Assembly: GCF_934747485.1 (NCBI RefSeq)
Contig: NZ_CAKVGN010000047.1
Location: 1-23,410 of the forward strand
Direction: 5' to 3'
Length of the DNA stretch: 23,410 nt
From: an uncultured Brachyspira sp.
Lineage (GTDB): Bacteria > Spirochaetota > Brachyspiria > Brachyspirales > Brachyspiraceae
Part shown: piece by piece, positions 1 through 8,020 of the stretch
Position numbering within the stretch: the first letter of the stretch is position 1
How the letters are laid out: each line of letters begins with the position of its first letter
Notes under the pieces: model-generated
The model's input: only the letters and a program-made list of their open reading frames with translations
What the model was told of the DNA's origin: nothing
Database searches by the model: none
Translations under genes and position numbers: made by a program

Positions 1-6
1 GTTCAT
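1..6 (-). CDS. First two codons of a leftward gene (truncated by window edge)
   Basis: On the minus strand an ATG (bases 6-4) lies a few bases downstream of a strong AAAGGAG ribosome binding site (about 15-21) and a near-consensus promoter at 30-57. Only Met-Asn can be read before the window ends, so no function can be given. The gene is divergent from the insertion sequence and from the phosphatase gene at 1026. The call rests on the start signals alone. Confidence 0.55.
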
Positions 7-29
7 TTAAACTTTCTCCTTTTTATTAT

Positions 30-57
30 ATTGTATCATATACAATTAAATTGTCAA
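30..57 (-). promoter_or_regulatory. Near-consensus sigma-70 promoter with palindrome over the -10
   Basis: Minus strand: TTGACA (57-52), a 16-bp spacer, then TACAAT (35-30). The -10 lies inside a palindrome, ATTGTAT-CAT-ATACAAT (30-46), with 7-bp perfect arms. A repressor bound there would block the promoter, so an operator is plausible but unproven. It drives the truncated gene at the left edge. Confidence 0.65.
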
Positions 58-122
58 GTAATATGCAACTATCTTTTGTTAAGGAGTGTGAGATATTGGA
101 CATTTTTTAGTATAAAAAAAGC

Positions 123-173
123 AGTATCCTTGTTATAATATTTTTTGATATAGAAAACAAACAAAAGGATACT
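123..173 (+). promoter_or_regulatory. Hairpin enclosing the internal transposase promoter and hiding its RBS
   Basis: A perfect 9-bp inverted repeat, AGTATCCTT (123-131) and AAGGATACT (165-173), flanks a TATAAT -10 box (134-139). The right arm contains the AAGGA ribosome binding site for the ATG at 177. A transcript starting at the internal promoter (around 146) lacks the left arm and leaves the site open. Read-through from outside carries both arms and could hide it. This arrangement is known from other insertion sequences such as IS10 and IS50; its use here is inferred. Confidence 0.6.
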
Positions 174-176
174 ACT

Positions 177-944
177 ATGAAAAAAGATTATAGCACAGAA
201 TTTAAATTATTTATAGTGGATGAAGCATTAGAAACTAAAAATATTAAAAGATTTTTAAAGATAGAAGAAATACCCAAATCTACTTTTTATGCTTGGCTTA
301 AAAAATATAAAGACACTGGAACTGTCGCCAATTTTAGCACTAGACCGAAAACTTCTCCAAACATCTTTGATAATCAAGAAGCGATTAATTTAATTATTAA
401 ACTCTATACTAAAGAATATCGAGGTAAACATTATATTAAAGCATATTTAAATCGTAAAGGCATAGGCAAATCTATGAGGATAAAACACCTTATAGTGCTT
501 TATCTTTCTTAAAATATGTCTTAAAAACTTCACCTTTTAAGATAAAATCTATACAAACAGCGGCCGAAGGAAGTGCCTGCGGCCATAGGGAGTACCTTTA
601 GGTATGGTAACAATGGTATAGAATATACTTATCGCTGTATCAATAGCTCTAAAATAAATATTTTTGATGAATACTGCTTGAAAAATAAATTAGAGAGAAG
701 ATATATTCCTGTAGCAGCACCAAGATACAATGGTGCAGCAGAAAGAGTACACGGCATAGACGAAAGAGAATTTTACTCACGATTAAATAAAAATATAACT
801 GTAGAATTATTAAGAGAAAAATTAAAAGAATATACACATTTTTATAACAATCAAAGATTGATTTCTTCGTTAGGTTATATTACAATCAAAGAAAGAATCG
901 AAAATATTATAGCAAGTAAAAGTACAATATCTATGGCTCCATGA
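177..944 (+). pseudogene. Transposase, DDE/rve type, broken by deletion and insertion
   Basis: The first reading segment (177 to about 480) gives an N-terminal helix-turn-helix region (MKKDYSTEFKLF..., then STFYAWLKKYK) and a linker. It then leaves frame; bases 482-560 read in another frame as YSALSFLKYV...IKSIQT. After the 49-bp insert the frame resumes as NGIEYTYR (612 on) with the C-terminal catalytic region PRYNGAAERVHG, whose Glu is the third DDE residue. Joining base 560 to 610 restores T-D-N-G. The stretch that should hold the first catalytic Asp is missing between about 465 and 490; I estimate 80-100 residues lost. The TGA at 942-944 lies at the edge of the right inverted repeat. The protein cannot be functional as it stands. 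Confidence 0.88.
561..609 (+). repeat. 49-bp GC-rich double-hairpin insertion in the transposase gene
   Basis: This block is GC-rich against AT-rich flanks and splits one codon: removing it joins G560 to AC610-611, giving GAC in the expected motif Thr-Asp-Asn-Gly. It folds as two hairpins: GGCCGAAGG/CCTGCGGCC (562-584, one mismatch, 5-base loop), then a second (584-608) with CCATA/TATGG ends and an inner TACC/GGTA. Segments 561-573 and 593-605 match the 26-bp unit at 7278-7303 almost base for base; the middle 19 bp resemble another unit at 7235-7260. Confidence 0.85.
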
Positions 945-965
945 CAATATTATATTAAATCTATA

Positions 966-993
966 TTGACTATAAAATACACTATGATATAAT
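966..993 (+). promoter_or_regulatory. Sigma-70 promoter of the PP2C phosphatase gene
   Basis: TTGACT (966-971), a 16-bp spacer and TATAAT (988-993) lie just outside the right end of the insertion sequence. The expected start site is near 1000, about 26 bases before the GTG at 1026. Confidence 0.7.
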
Positions 994-1025
994 CTACTTC
1001 AAACGGCTAATATGTAGAGGTTTTA

Positions 1026-2798
1026 GTGAATATAAATGAAATAATGGATAACCCCGAAAAACAAATTGAGGTGTTTTCTAATATCATAAAAAAAATGAAT
1101 TCTTCAACAGATTATGAAGAAAGTTTAATAACTCTTATATCTGAAATAAAAGCCGTAATGAATTCAAACACAATACTTTTATATTTAGTAGATCAAGAAT
1201 TAAATAATCTAAACTTTGAAATGTCTATAGGTCCTTTAGGCGATAAATGTTTCGGTTCTATTATAGATAATGATAAACCAATAGCAGTAAGAGCATACAC
1301 TACATCAGCTTCATTATATTCTAATGACCCTAAAGAAGATTCAAATTTTGTACCTTTGAAAGACATGATAGGAAACGAATTAAAAAATATATTATTTGTA
1401 CCTGTAAAAATAAGAAAAAGAAACATAGCAGCAATATTTCTTCTAAACAAAAAAAACGGCAATTTTATAGAAAAAGATACTGTATTAATGAAATCTTTTG
1501 CACATTTAGTATCTTTATCTTTAGTTAATAAAATTAATTATGAAAAAGCACAATCAAGAGCATATGAAGTTGCTGCTTTATATGAGATGTCTATATCTAT
1601 TAATAGATGCGAAACAGTTGATGAAATACTTAATAACAATATTAGCATAGTATGCGAAGCCTTTGAGGCACACAGGGTTTCTGTGATACTAAAAGAAAAT
1701 GGAGTCTTCAAATTTAAAGCTGCAATAGGTATTGATGAAGATATTTTGCAATATGGGGTAGTTACGGTAGAAGATAATGTACTTGCAGAAATATTAAAAA
1801 CTAAAAAACCTGTTTATTCTGTAAATGTTTCTAAAGACCATAGATTTAAACCAAATAAATCTTTAAGATATAAAAGAGAAAGTTTTATAGCAGCACCTAT
1901 AATCATAAAAGATGAAATAATAGGCTTTTTATGTGCTACAGAGAGAAACATTAATAAGCCATATAATTTAAGTAATTTAATGTTATTAGAAATGCTGGCT
2001 CAGCAATTAGGCGAAAACTATATGCATATACTTTTATCTGAAGAGTCAAAAATAAAAGAATCTCTTACAGAAGAAATTAACTATACAGAACAATTGCAAA
2101 AAAGCGTACTTCCAACACATTTCCCAAATGATAATTTATTTGATATAGCTGCTATAAGCATACCAAGTAAAAATGTAGGCGGAGACTTTTATGATTATAT
2201 CAAAATAAGCAGCAGTAAATATGCTCTTATAATAGCTGATGTATCAGGAAAAGGCTTGGGTGCCGGTTTCTTTATGACTATGACAAGGTCTATATTAAGA
2301 GTTTATTTCTCTCAAATAGACGACCCTGCAAGCATATTAAAATATACTAATAGGCATATTTTTGAAGATTCTAAAAACGGTATGTTTGTTACTTGTTTCT
2401 TGCTTGTAATAGACACAAAAAACAAAACTTTAACTTATTCTAATGCCGGACATTTGCCTCAATATTTAGTAAGAAAAGATAATTCTTCTAACACAAAGAT
2501 ATTAGAAGAAATGCATACAAAAGGCAAACCATTAGGGTTTATAAAAAATGAAACATACATAAATAACAAAATATCATATTCTTCAGATGATACAATAGTA
2601 TTATTTACAGATGGAGTAACAGATACTTTCAATAGATTTGATGAAGTTTATGGAGATGATAGATTAAAAGAATTGCTTAAAAATGATTATGATAATCCTA
2701 AAGAGTTATTAGATGATATAGTAGAAGAAACTGTTGCATTTAGAGATGAGGTTGCTCAATTCGATGATATTACTCTATTAATAACTAAAATTTTATAA
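1026..2798 (+). CDS. GAF-GAF-PP2C (RsbU/SpoIIE-type) serine/threonine phosphatase
   Basis: 590 aa with no membrane segment or signal peptide, so cytoplasmic. Two GAF-like sensor regions (about 30-168 and 185-335) are followed by a helical linker with the QKSVLP signature (359-364) typical of RsbU-type phosphatases, then a PPM/SpoIIE domain (about 375-590). Metal-binding motifs are visible: GGDFYD (Asp387, Asp390), DVSGKG (Asp405), FTDGVTD and FDDITLL near the end. Family members dephosphorylate an anti-sigma-factor antagonist or similar STAS protein in response to a signal sensed by the GAF domains. No STAS or anti-sigma partner is nearby, so target and ligand are unknown. The GTG start is chosen from the TAGAGG site 6-11 bases upstream and the promoter position. 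Confidence 0.9.
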   Translation: MNINEIMDNPEKQIEVFSNIIKKMNSSTDYEESLITLISEIKAVMNSNTILLYLVDQELNNLNFEMSIGPLGDKCFGSIIDNDKPIAVRAYTTSASLYSNDPKEDSNFVPLKDMIGNELKNILFVPVKIRKRNIAAIFLLNKKNGNFIEKDTVLMKSFAHLVSLSLVNKINYEKAQSRAYEVAALYEMSISINRCETVDEILNNNISIVCEAFEAHRVSVILKENGVFKFKAAIGIDEDILQYGVVTVEDNVLAEILKTKKPVYSVNVSKDHRFKPNKSLRYKRESFIAAPIIIKDEIIGFLCATERNINKPYNLSNLMLLEMLAQQLGENYMHILLSEESKIKESLTEEINYTEQLQKSVLPTHFPNDNLFDIAAISIPSKNVGGDFYDYIKISSSKYALIIADVSGKGLGAGFFMTMTRSILRVYFSQIDDPASILKYTNRHIFEDSKNGMFVTCFLLVIDTKNKTLTYSNAGHLPQYLVRKDNSSNTKILEEMHTKGKPLGFIKNETYINNKISYSSDDTIVLFTDGVTDTFNRFDEVYGDDRLKELLKNDYDNPKELLDDIVEETVAFRDEVAQFDDITLLITKIL

Positions 2799-2828
2799 TT
2801 ATTTTAAAATCAACTATAATTTATATGC

Positions 2829-2856
2829 TTGATTAATTGAATAATTATTTTATAAT
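2829..2856 (+). promoter_or_regulatory. Sigma-70 promoter of the PBP1A gene
   Basis: TTGATT (2829-2834), a 16-bp spacer and TATAAT (2851-2856), about 36 bases before the TTG start at 2892. It gives the cell-wall gene its own transcript, separate from the phosphatase. Confidence 0.65.
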
Positions 2857-2891
2857 ATAGAGAATAACTTTAAAATATTTAGGATAAAAAA

Positions 2892-5309
2892 TTGAAAGTA
2901 AAAGATTTTTTCAAAAACAAACTATCTAATTTAAAAAATAAATATAATACAGTAAACCTTAATAAATTCATAAAAATATATATAGCAGTATTGGTTATAA
3001 TATTTTCTATAGGCACTTTAGTATTCGCATTTTTAATAGCAGATATTATAAGGCAGCCAGACGTTCAAGCAGTAGAACTATATAAACCTACAATACCAAC
3101 AAAAATATATGACATAAAAGGCGAAGTGATATCAGAGTTTTTCTCGGAACAAAGGTCATTGGTGGAATATAAAGATTTGCCTCCTCATCTTATAGAAGCA
3201 ATTATATCTATGGAAGATAATAATTTCATGAAACATGACGGTATAGATATAATAGGTATATTTAGAGGCACTATTGGTAATATGATTGTTGGTAAAAGAC
3301 CAAGAGGAGCAAGCACGCTAACTCAGCAGGTAGCAAGAGGAATAGTATTAAAATCCAGAGAAAGAACTATTATAAGAAAATTAAAAGAGATATGGGTAAC
3401 ATTTCAAATAGAAAAGAGATTAACTAAAGAAGAAATAGTAACATTATATTTCAATCAAATATTTTTCGGCCATTCGGTTTACGGAGTACAGGCTGCAAGC
3501 AGATTTTATTTTAATAAGAATGTAGAAGATTTGGATTTAGCAGAATGTGCTTTGCTTGCAACACTTCCTCCTTCACCAAACACATATTCGCCTATTAATA
3601 ATCCGAATATATCTATGAGCAGACATAAAGTTGTTTTAAAAAGAATGACAGATTTGAAGTTTATAAGCAAAGATGAAGCAGATAATGCCTACAAAGAATT
3701 CTGGGCTTCTTATAGCGGAAAGATAGGAAGAAGAGGCTCTACTGCTTACAGTGCTTCAATAGACAGAGCTCCATATATTACAGAATATGTTAGAAGAGAA
3801 TTGATTGATAAATACGGTGAAAAAGCATTAAAAGAAGACGGACTTAAAATATATACTACTATAGACATAGAAAAACAGGAAGCTGCACAAAAATTATTAA
3901 CAGAAGCCTTAAAAGAATATAATGATAAATATGAAGGCGGTTCTATGGACATAAGCACTATCTACGACAGAGAGCTTATAGATAAAGTAGAAATGCTTTC
4001 TTTACTCTTTGAACTTCCAGAAAATATGGCTAAAAACAAATTCTCCATATCAGTTCGTTCGCTTCTTAACCAAGACACATCAAGTTCACTCGCACTTATT
4101 TCAGATATGTTTGGTATGGAAGAAGTTAATGACATTATGATGGAAGTAATGAAAGCAGATGAGGCAGAATTATCCCGCCAGATAGAAGGAGCATTAGTTG
4201 CAATAGACCCAAGAAACGGATATATAGTTTCTATGGTTGGAGGTTCAGGATTTACTCCAAGAAACCAATTTAACAGAGCTACTCAAGCGAGAAGACAGGC
4301 AGGAAGTGCATTCAAGCCTTTTGTATATGCTGCTTCTATGGATATAACTAATTATAACCCAGCAACTATAGTAAGCGATGCTCCTATTGGATTTGTACCA
4401 GAGGAAGGAGAAGAAGGAAAGGTATGGATACCAAAAAACTATTCTGGTAATTTTAAAGGAGATGTTAGCTTAAGATATGCTTTAGCCGTTTCGCTTAATA
4501 TTGCTACTGTTAATGTTGTAAATTATGTTGGTATTACAAATGCCATAAGATATATAGAACCTATATTTAAAGCAGAGCCTGATGATGCTAAATCTAAGAG
4601 AATGTTTAACCCAGATTTAACATTAGGACTTGGTACGGGGCTATTTACTCCATTAGAACTTACTACAGGATTTGCCACTATAGCAAACAAAGGTAAAGAG
4701 GTTGATCCTATACTTATAAGATATGTTACAGACAGATACGGCGTTATGATGGATAATTTTGAAGAGGATTTAAAAAGAGAAATTACTCTCAAAGGCGGAG
4801 CTAAACAGGTGATGAGCGAAGAAGTGGCTTATATGATTAGCGATATATTAGCAGGCGTACTTAGAGGCGGTACTGCAACAAGTGCTATGTATGAGGCTGG
4901 ATTTACAAGAAGAGGTGCCGGAAAAACAGGTACTTCAAACGATTGGAAAGATGCTTGGTTTGTGGGATATACTCCTGAACTTACAACTGGTATATGGATT
5001 GGTTTTGACTCTTTCAAATATTCTCTTGGTAATCATCAAGTTGGAGGAAGAGTTGCTGCTCCTATTTGGGGTAAATATATGGTTGAAGCATTAAAAGATA
5101 TAAAACCTACTTGGTATTCTCAGCCTGAAAATGTTATTAGATTAGAAGTGTGTGCAAGAAGCGGTAAATTGCCTAGCTCTTCTTGTCCTACTCTTACTAC
5201 TGACTTATTTATAAAAGACAAAATACCTCAAGAAACTTGTAATGTTTGTGATACTTATTTGGAAGACAGCAGTAATCTTGATAGTATAATTGATTCTTTT
5301 TTTGATTAA
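2892..5309 (+). CDS. Bifunctional penicillin-binding protein 1A (glycosyltransferase/transpeptidase)
   Basis: 805 aa. It polymerises lipid II into glycan strands and cross-links them at the outer face of the inner membrane. One N-terminal membrane anchor (about 28-51) is followed by a GT51 domain (about 70-245) with the catalytic Glu in MEDNNF (Glu108) and RGASTLTQQ (138-146). The transpeptidase domain (about 430-710) has the active-site Ser in SAFK (Ser472, Lys475), SLN (534-536) and KTGT (678-681). The tail carries four cysteines in the pattern C-x-x-SGK...C...C-x-x-C found in many class A PBPs. Residues 340-430 between the domains are less conserved. The start is TTG with AGGAT at 2880-2884. 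The next gene begins 6 bases after the stop, so the two are probably translated together. Confidence 0.95.
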   Translation: MKVKDFFKNKLSNLKNKYNTVNLNKFIKIYIAVLVIIFSIGTLVFAFLIADIIRQPDVQAVELYKPTIPTKIYDIKGEVISEFFSEQRSLVEYKDLPPHLIEAIISMEDNNFMKHDGIDIIGIFRGTIGNMIVGKRPRGASTLTQQVARGIVLKSRERTIIRKLKEIWVTFQIEKRLTKEEIVTLYFNQIFFGHSVYGVQAASRFYFNKNVEDLDLAECALLATLPPSPNTYSPINNPNISMSRHKVVLKRMTDLKFISKDEADNAYKEFWASYSGKIGRRGSTAYSASIDRAPYITEYVRRELIDKYGEKALKEDGLKIYTTIDIEKQEAAQKLLTEALKEYNDKYEGGSMDISTIYDRELIDKVEMLSLLFELPENMAKNKFSISVRSLLNQDTSSSLALISDMFGMEEVNDIMMEVMKADEAELSRQIEGALVAIDPRNGYIVSMVGGSGFTPRNQFNRATQARRQAGSAFKPFVYAASMDITNYNPATIVSDAPIGFVPEEGEEGKVWIPKNYSGNFKGDVSLRYALAVSLNIATVNVVNYVGITNAIRYIEPIFKAEPDDAKSKRMFNPDLTLGLGTGLFTPLELTTGFATIANKGKEVDPILIRYVTDRYGVMMDNFEEDLKREITLKGGAKQVMSEEVAYMISDILAGVLRGGTATSAMYEAGFTRRGAGKTGTSNDWKDAWFVGYTPELTTGIWIGFDSFKYSLGNHQVGGRVAAPIWGKYMVEALKDIKPTWYSQPENVIRLEVCARSGKLPSSSCPTLTTDLFIKDKIPQETCNVCDTYLEDSSNLDSIIDSFFD

Positions 5310-5315
5310 TTTGTT

Positions 5316-7169
5316 ATGAGTAATATAGTTAATATTGATTCTAATGTTTTAAGATATAATAATATTTTAGCTATACCCTCTATACATTCAAGAGTATATT
5401 TTGCTTTGGCTGTGAGAGAAGCTTTTTATAATTTTAAGCCCGATGCTATAGTGGTAGAACAGCCTTTAAACTTTTATAAATCTCTAAAAAATGCCGTTGC
5501 AAGGCTTCCATTTGTAAGCCTAATTATAAGAGAAATAGAAAATGAAGCTGTTTATATACCTATTGACCCTTGCGATTCTATTATAGAAGCTATAAGGCTT
5601 TCAATAGATGAAGAGCTTCCGCTATATACAATAGATAAAGATATCACATCAATAAATGCCAACTCTCATTATCTTATGCCTGATGATTATTTACTAAATA
5701 AAATTGGGCTTGAAAGTTTTTATAATGAAGTAAAAAATAATTATTCATTTGTAAAAACTAAAACAGATGAAGAGAGAGAATTATTTATGGCTAGAGAATT
5801 AGCTAATATCTCTCAAAAGCATGAAAGAATATTATTCGTTTGCGGAATGTCGCATTGGGATAATATTTTAAATTTACTCAAAAAAGATAAAAACGAAATT
5901 AATGATGAAAAAATTGAGTATAATGAAGATAATAACAAAATATTTAACATACATAAAAACTCAATAAGTAAAGTGCTTGGAGAGTTTCCATTTACTTCTT
6001 ATATGTATGAAAAATACAGAAACAATGAATTAGAAAAGTTTGATAAAATAGAAATTATAGAAACTATCTTTAGAGAGGCTAAATTAAGATACAAGCTTCC
6101 TATATCTATGCTGCAGCAAAAGAATATGATGAAGTATTTAAGAAACTTATGCATATTAGACAATTATATTCTTCCTGATTATATAGATATGCTTACAGCT
6201 TCAAAGTGTATGATTAACAATGATTATGCTTTGGAAGTAATGGAAGGTATGGAATATTATCCTTATTATACAGATGAAGATGAAGATTATCCTACAATAA
6301 AATTAAACCGAGACCCTGCCACTAATGGAATGGAAGGCTTATTAAAAGACAAAAAAATAAAGCTTCATCAATATGATAACATATGGAAAACTTCTTTTAA
6401 GAAAGTGCATGTAACAACCCGCCCAAAAGAAAAATATGAGGGTGAATGGGCTGATACTTGGAATAAGAGAACTAATTTACTTTCGCATATACCTGAAGAC
6501 GTGCTTATGGAAAAGCATATGAATATACTTAGAAACAAAATTAGAAACATGCTTACAGAAGATAAAGCAAAAATAGAACCTTTTAAGGTGAGCATTAAAG
6601 ACGGTATTGATATGCGTGAAACTATAAGAAATTATTATAAAAAAGAGATATATGTTAAAGAGATTCCAAAGATAAAAGGCAATATTGGGCACATGGTTGT
6701 GATATTTGATGAGGAACATGATGAAAATTATGATTGGAATATAGTTTGGTATAGCGAAGCACATGATGACAGCGATTTAATACTTTATTCAACAGAGCCC
6801 GGTAATACTTTAGTTGGTCCCGGCATATCAAAATGCTTTTTTGGAGGTTATGCTTCTTTAATGCCTCCGCAAGCTCCGTATGATGTATGGAGAGAATATG
6901 CTAAACTTAAAAAAGACGGTATAGTGAGAAATTATGCTGATTTATTGTTGTATACTGCTATAGTTTATTCTGTAGATAAATATTTAGGTTATGTTGCTCC
7001 TACTCCGCCTTCAAACATATTAAAAGAGTTCGCTAAAATGACAACAAAAGTAGAGATAGTTTATGTGCCATTAAATACATTCTCTAGTGAAACATTAAGA
7101 AAATTAAGACATTTCCATGTACTTGGAGCTAAGAGATTAAGAAGCATCGCTAACGATTATATTATTTAG
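5316..7169 (+). CDS. Unrecognised 617-aa protein; N-terminus resembles TraB/ChaN/DUF5682-like proteins
   Basis: I do not firmly recognise this protein. Residues about 15-120 show an opening like DUF5682/TraB-type proteins: AIPSIH, then a helix, then FKPDAIVVEQP, then a proline-rich strand with IPIDP and LPLYTIDKD. Around 170-205 the pattern MARELANIS...ILFVCGMSHW resembles the TraB 'G-x-x-H' region. The rest is helix-rich, with an aromatic, acidic C-terminal part (EEHDENYDWNIVWYSE, about 467-482). There is no signal peptide or clear membrane helix. It lies 6 bases after the PBP1A stop with no clear ribosome binding site in the gap, so translational coupling is likely and a link to envelope growth is possible. 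That link is inference from position only. Confidence 0.6.
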   Translation: MSNIVNIDSNVLRYNNILAIPSIHSRVYFALAVREAFYNFKPDAIVVEQPLNFYKSLKNAVARLPFVSLIIREIENEAVYIPIDPCDSIIEAIRLSIDEELPLYTIDKDITSINANSHYLMPDDYLLNKIGLESFYNEVKNNYSFVKTKTDEERELFMARELANISQKHERILFVCGMSHWDNILNLLKKDKNEINDEKIEYNEDNNKIFNIHKNSISKVLGEFPFTSYMYEKYRNNELEKFDKIEIIETIFREAKLRYKLPISMLQQKNMMKYLRNLCILDNYILPDYIDMLTASKCMINNDYALEVMEGMEYYPYYTDEDEDYPTIKLNRDPATNGMEGLLKDKKIKLHQYDNIWKTSFKKVHVTTRPKEKYEGEWADTWNKRTNLLSHIPEDVLMEKHMNILRNKIRNMLTEDKAKIEPFKVSIKDGIDMRETIRNYYKKEIYVKEIPKIKGNIGHMVVIFDEEHDENYDWNIVWYSEAHDDSDLILYSTEPGNTLVGPGISKCFFGGYASLMPPQAPYDVWREYAKLKKDGIVRNYADLLLYTAIVYSVDKYLGYVAPTPPSNILKEFAKMTTKVEIVYVPLNTFSSETLRKLRHFHVLGAKRLRSIANDYII

Positions 7170-7203
7170 TAATTATATATGTGTTAAAATCTATTAACAA
7201 AAA

Positions 7204-7326
7204 TTAGTTTTTTTTATTTGTGGTGGCTTTACCCCCTGCGAAGCGTGCCCATAGGGTACACACCCCCACTTCTTTTGCGACCGAAGGAAGTACCTTTAGG
7301 TATTGCCACAAAGAAGCAAAAAGGCT
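7204..7326 (+). repeat. Scaffold repeat A, copy 1, with two inserted hairpin units
   Basis: The scaffold reads TTATTTGTGGTGGCTTTACCCCC, a unit, ACCCCCACTTCTTTT, a second unit, then AAGAAGCAAAAAGGCT. Unit 1 (7237-7261) contains GCGAAGCGTGCCCATAGGGT. Unit 2 (7278-7303) is a 26-bp short form of the insert in the transposase. The reverse-oriented copy at 16175-16274 has unit 1 but not unit 2; the copy at 13019-13099 has neither. The element lies just downstream of the 617-aa gene. Confidence 0.8.
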
Positions 7327-7403
7327 ATATTTTATTTAATCTAAACTTAATAATTTATTTTATACATAAAATATAATTATTATGATTTAGTATTATTTTT
7401 TTA

Positions 7404-7500
7404 TTTGCACTTTTTGCAACTTTGACGAAGTCCGCAAAGCGAAGGCGGGAAAAAGTTGAATAAAAAAACGATAAAATATAATTGTTTAGATATATACTAA
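7404..7500 (+). repeat. Scaffold repeat B, copy 1
   Basis: TTTGCACTTTTTGCAACTTT, then a GC-rich unit (GACGAAGTCC...GCGAAGGCGG, about 7422-7447), then GAAAAAGTTGAATAAAA and an AT-rich tail ending GATATATACTAAA. Three other copies lie on the minus strand at 12866-12962, 13108-13222 and 16036-16117, differing mainly in what occupies the GC-rich slot. B follows A in the same relative orientation here and at 16036-16274. Confidence 0.8.
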
Positions 7501-7543
7501 AACAATAAATTATCCAAAATATTATTTATGTAATTAAATTTTA

Positions 7544-7578
7544 AAATAAAAAATGCATGCATCATAAATGCATGCATT
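7544..7578 (-). terminator. Intrinsic terminator of the hsp20 pair
   Basis: On the minus strand AATGCATGCAT (7578-7568), a 5-base loop and ATGCATGCATT (7562-7552) form a perfect 11-bp stem followed at once by TTTTTATTTT. It lies 19 bases after the second hsp20 stop. Each arm carries overlapping ATGCAT and GCATGC palindromes, so the stem is unusually symmetrical. Confidence 0.85.
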
Positions 7579-7596
7579 CACAAGGCAATATATTTT

Positions 7597-7989
7597 TTAA
7601 GCTATTTCTATTCTTTTCTCATACTTAACTTCTTCTTTTTTTGGAAGAGTAAGAGTTAAAACTCCATTCTCAAAATTAGCAGATATATTATCAACATCTA
7701 TAGACTTATCGCTAATGTTAAAGCTCTGTTCATATTTTGAAACAACCTCTTCTTTATCACCCTCTTCACTTTTTATAACTTTCTTTCTCTCAGCATATAT
7801 TGAAAGTATGTTCTCTTTTACTCCAATATCTAAATCTGATTTTTTTACTCCCGGCATATCCATCTCTATTGTATAGCCATTACCATCTTCATATATTTTA
7901 TAATTTCTTTGATACAAAGAATAATCTCTCATACAGCCTTCTCCGCTATGGCATCTACTATTAAACATTGGGAAAAACATTCTTGACAT
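7597..7989 (-). CDS. Small heat-shock protein, Hsp20 family (second of tandem pair)
   Basis: 130 aa. Holdase chaperone of the alpha-crystallin family: it binds unfolding proteins in the cytoplasm, without ATP, for later refolding by DnaK/ClpB. The alpha-crystallin domain covers about 30-122, including the conserved GVLTLTLPK, and the tail ends with an IEI oligomerisation motif. The N-terminal arm differs from its neighbour and contains two cysteines (SRCHSGEGC) that the other lacks. RBS AAAGGAG lies 8-9 bases before the ATG. It starts 31 bases after the upstream hsp20 stop and shares the sigma-54-like promoter at 8486. The last two thirds are nearly identical at DNA level to the upstream copy. 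Confidence 0.95.
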   Translation of the reverse strand: MSRMFFPMFNSRCHSGEGCMRDYSLYQRNYKIYEDGNGYTIEMDMPGVKKSDLDIGVKENILSIYAERKKVIKSEEGDKEEVVSKYEQSFNISDKSIDVDNISANFENGVLTLTLPKKEEVKYEKRIEIA

Positions 7990-8020
7990 AATACTAATCT
8001 CCTTTATTATTTTATATTTT

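Larger units (their letters stand above)
83..940 (+). mobile_element. Decayed insertion sequence (IS3/IS481-like) remnant
   Basis: The outer ends form imperfect inverted repeats: GGAG....AGATATTG-AC at 83-101 and its complement at about 922-940. Between them are the N- and C-terminal parts of one DDE transposase. A 49-bp foreign palindrome (561-609) and an internal deletion near 470-490 leave it inactive. I saw no target duplication: the flanking bases (ttgttaa on the left, atgacaat on the right) do not match, although the exact ends are uncertain. A related left end occurs at 23346 in the same orientation. Family assignment is by protein character only. Confidence 0.8.

Noticed and set aside
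649..837. Minus-strand open frame opposite the transposase
   Set aside because: Low-complexity hydrophobic translation in the antisense frame of a recognisable transposase domain; no ribosome binding site.
83..940. Programmed frameshift joining two transposase ORFs (IS3 style)
   Set aside because: The frames are separated by a foreign 49-bp insert and by loss of the region with the first Asp; there is no slippery A6G-type site at a suitable overlap.
7204..7500. CRISPR-like array or structured RNA gene
   Set aside because: Repeats are not evenly spaced, spacers are not unique, and the blocks match intergenic repeats elsewhere; no cas genes.
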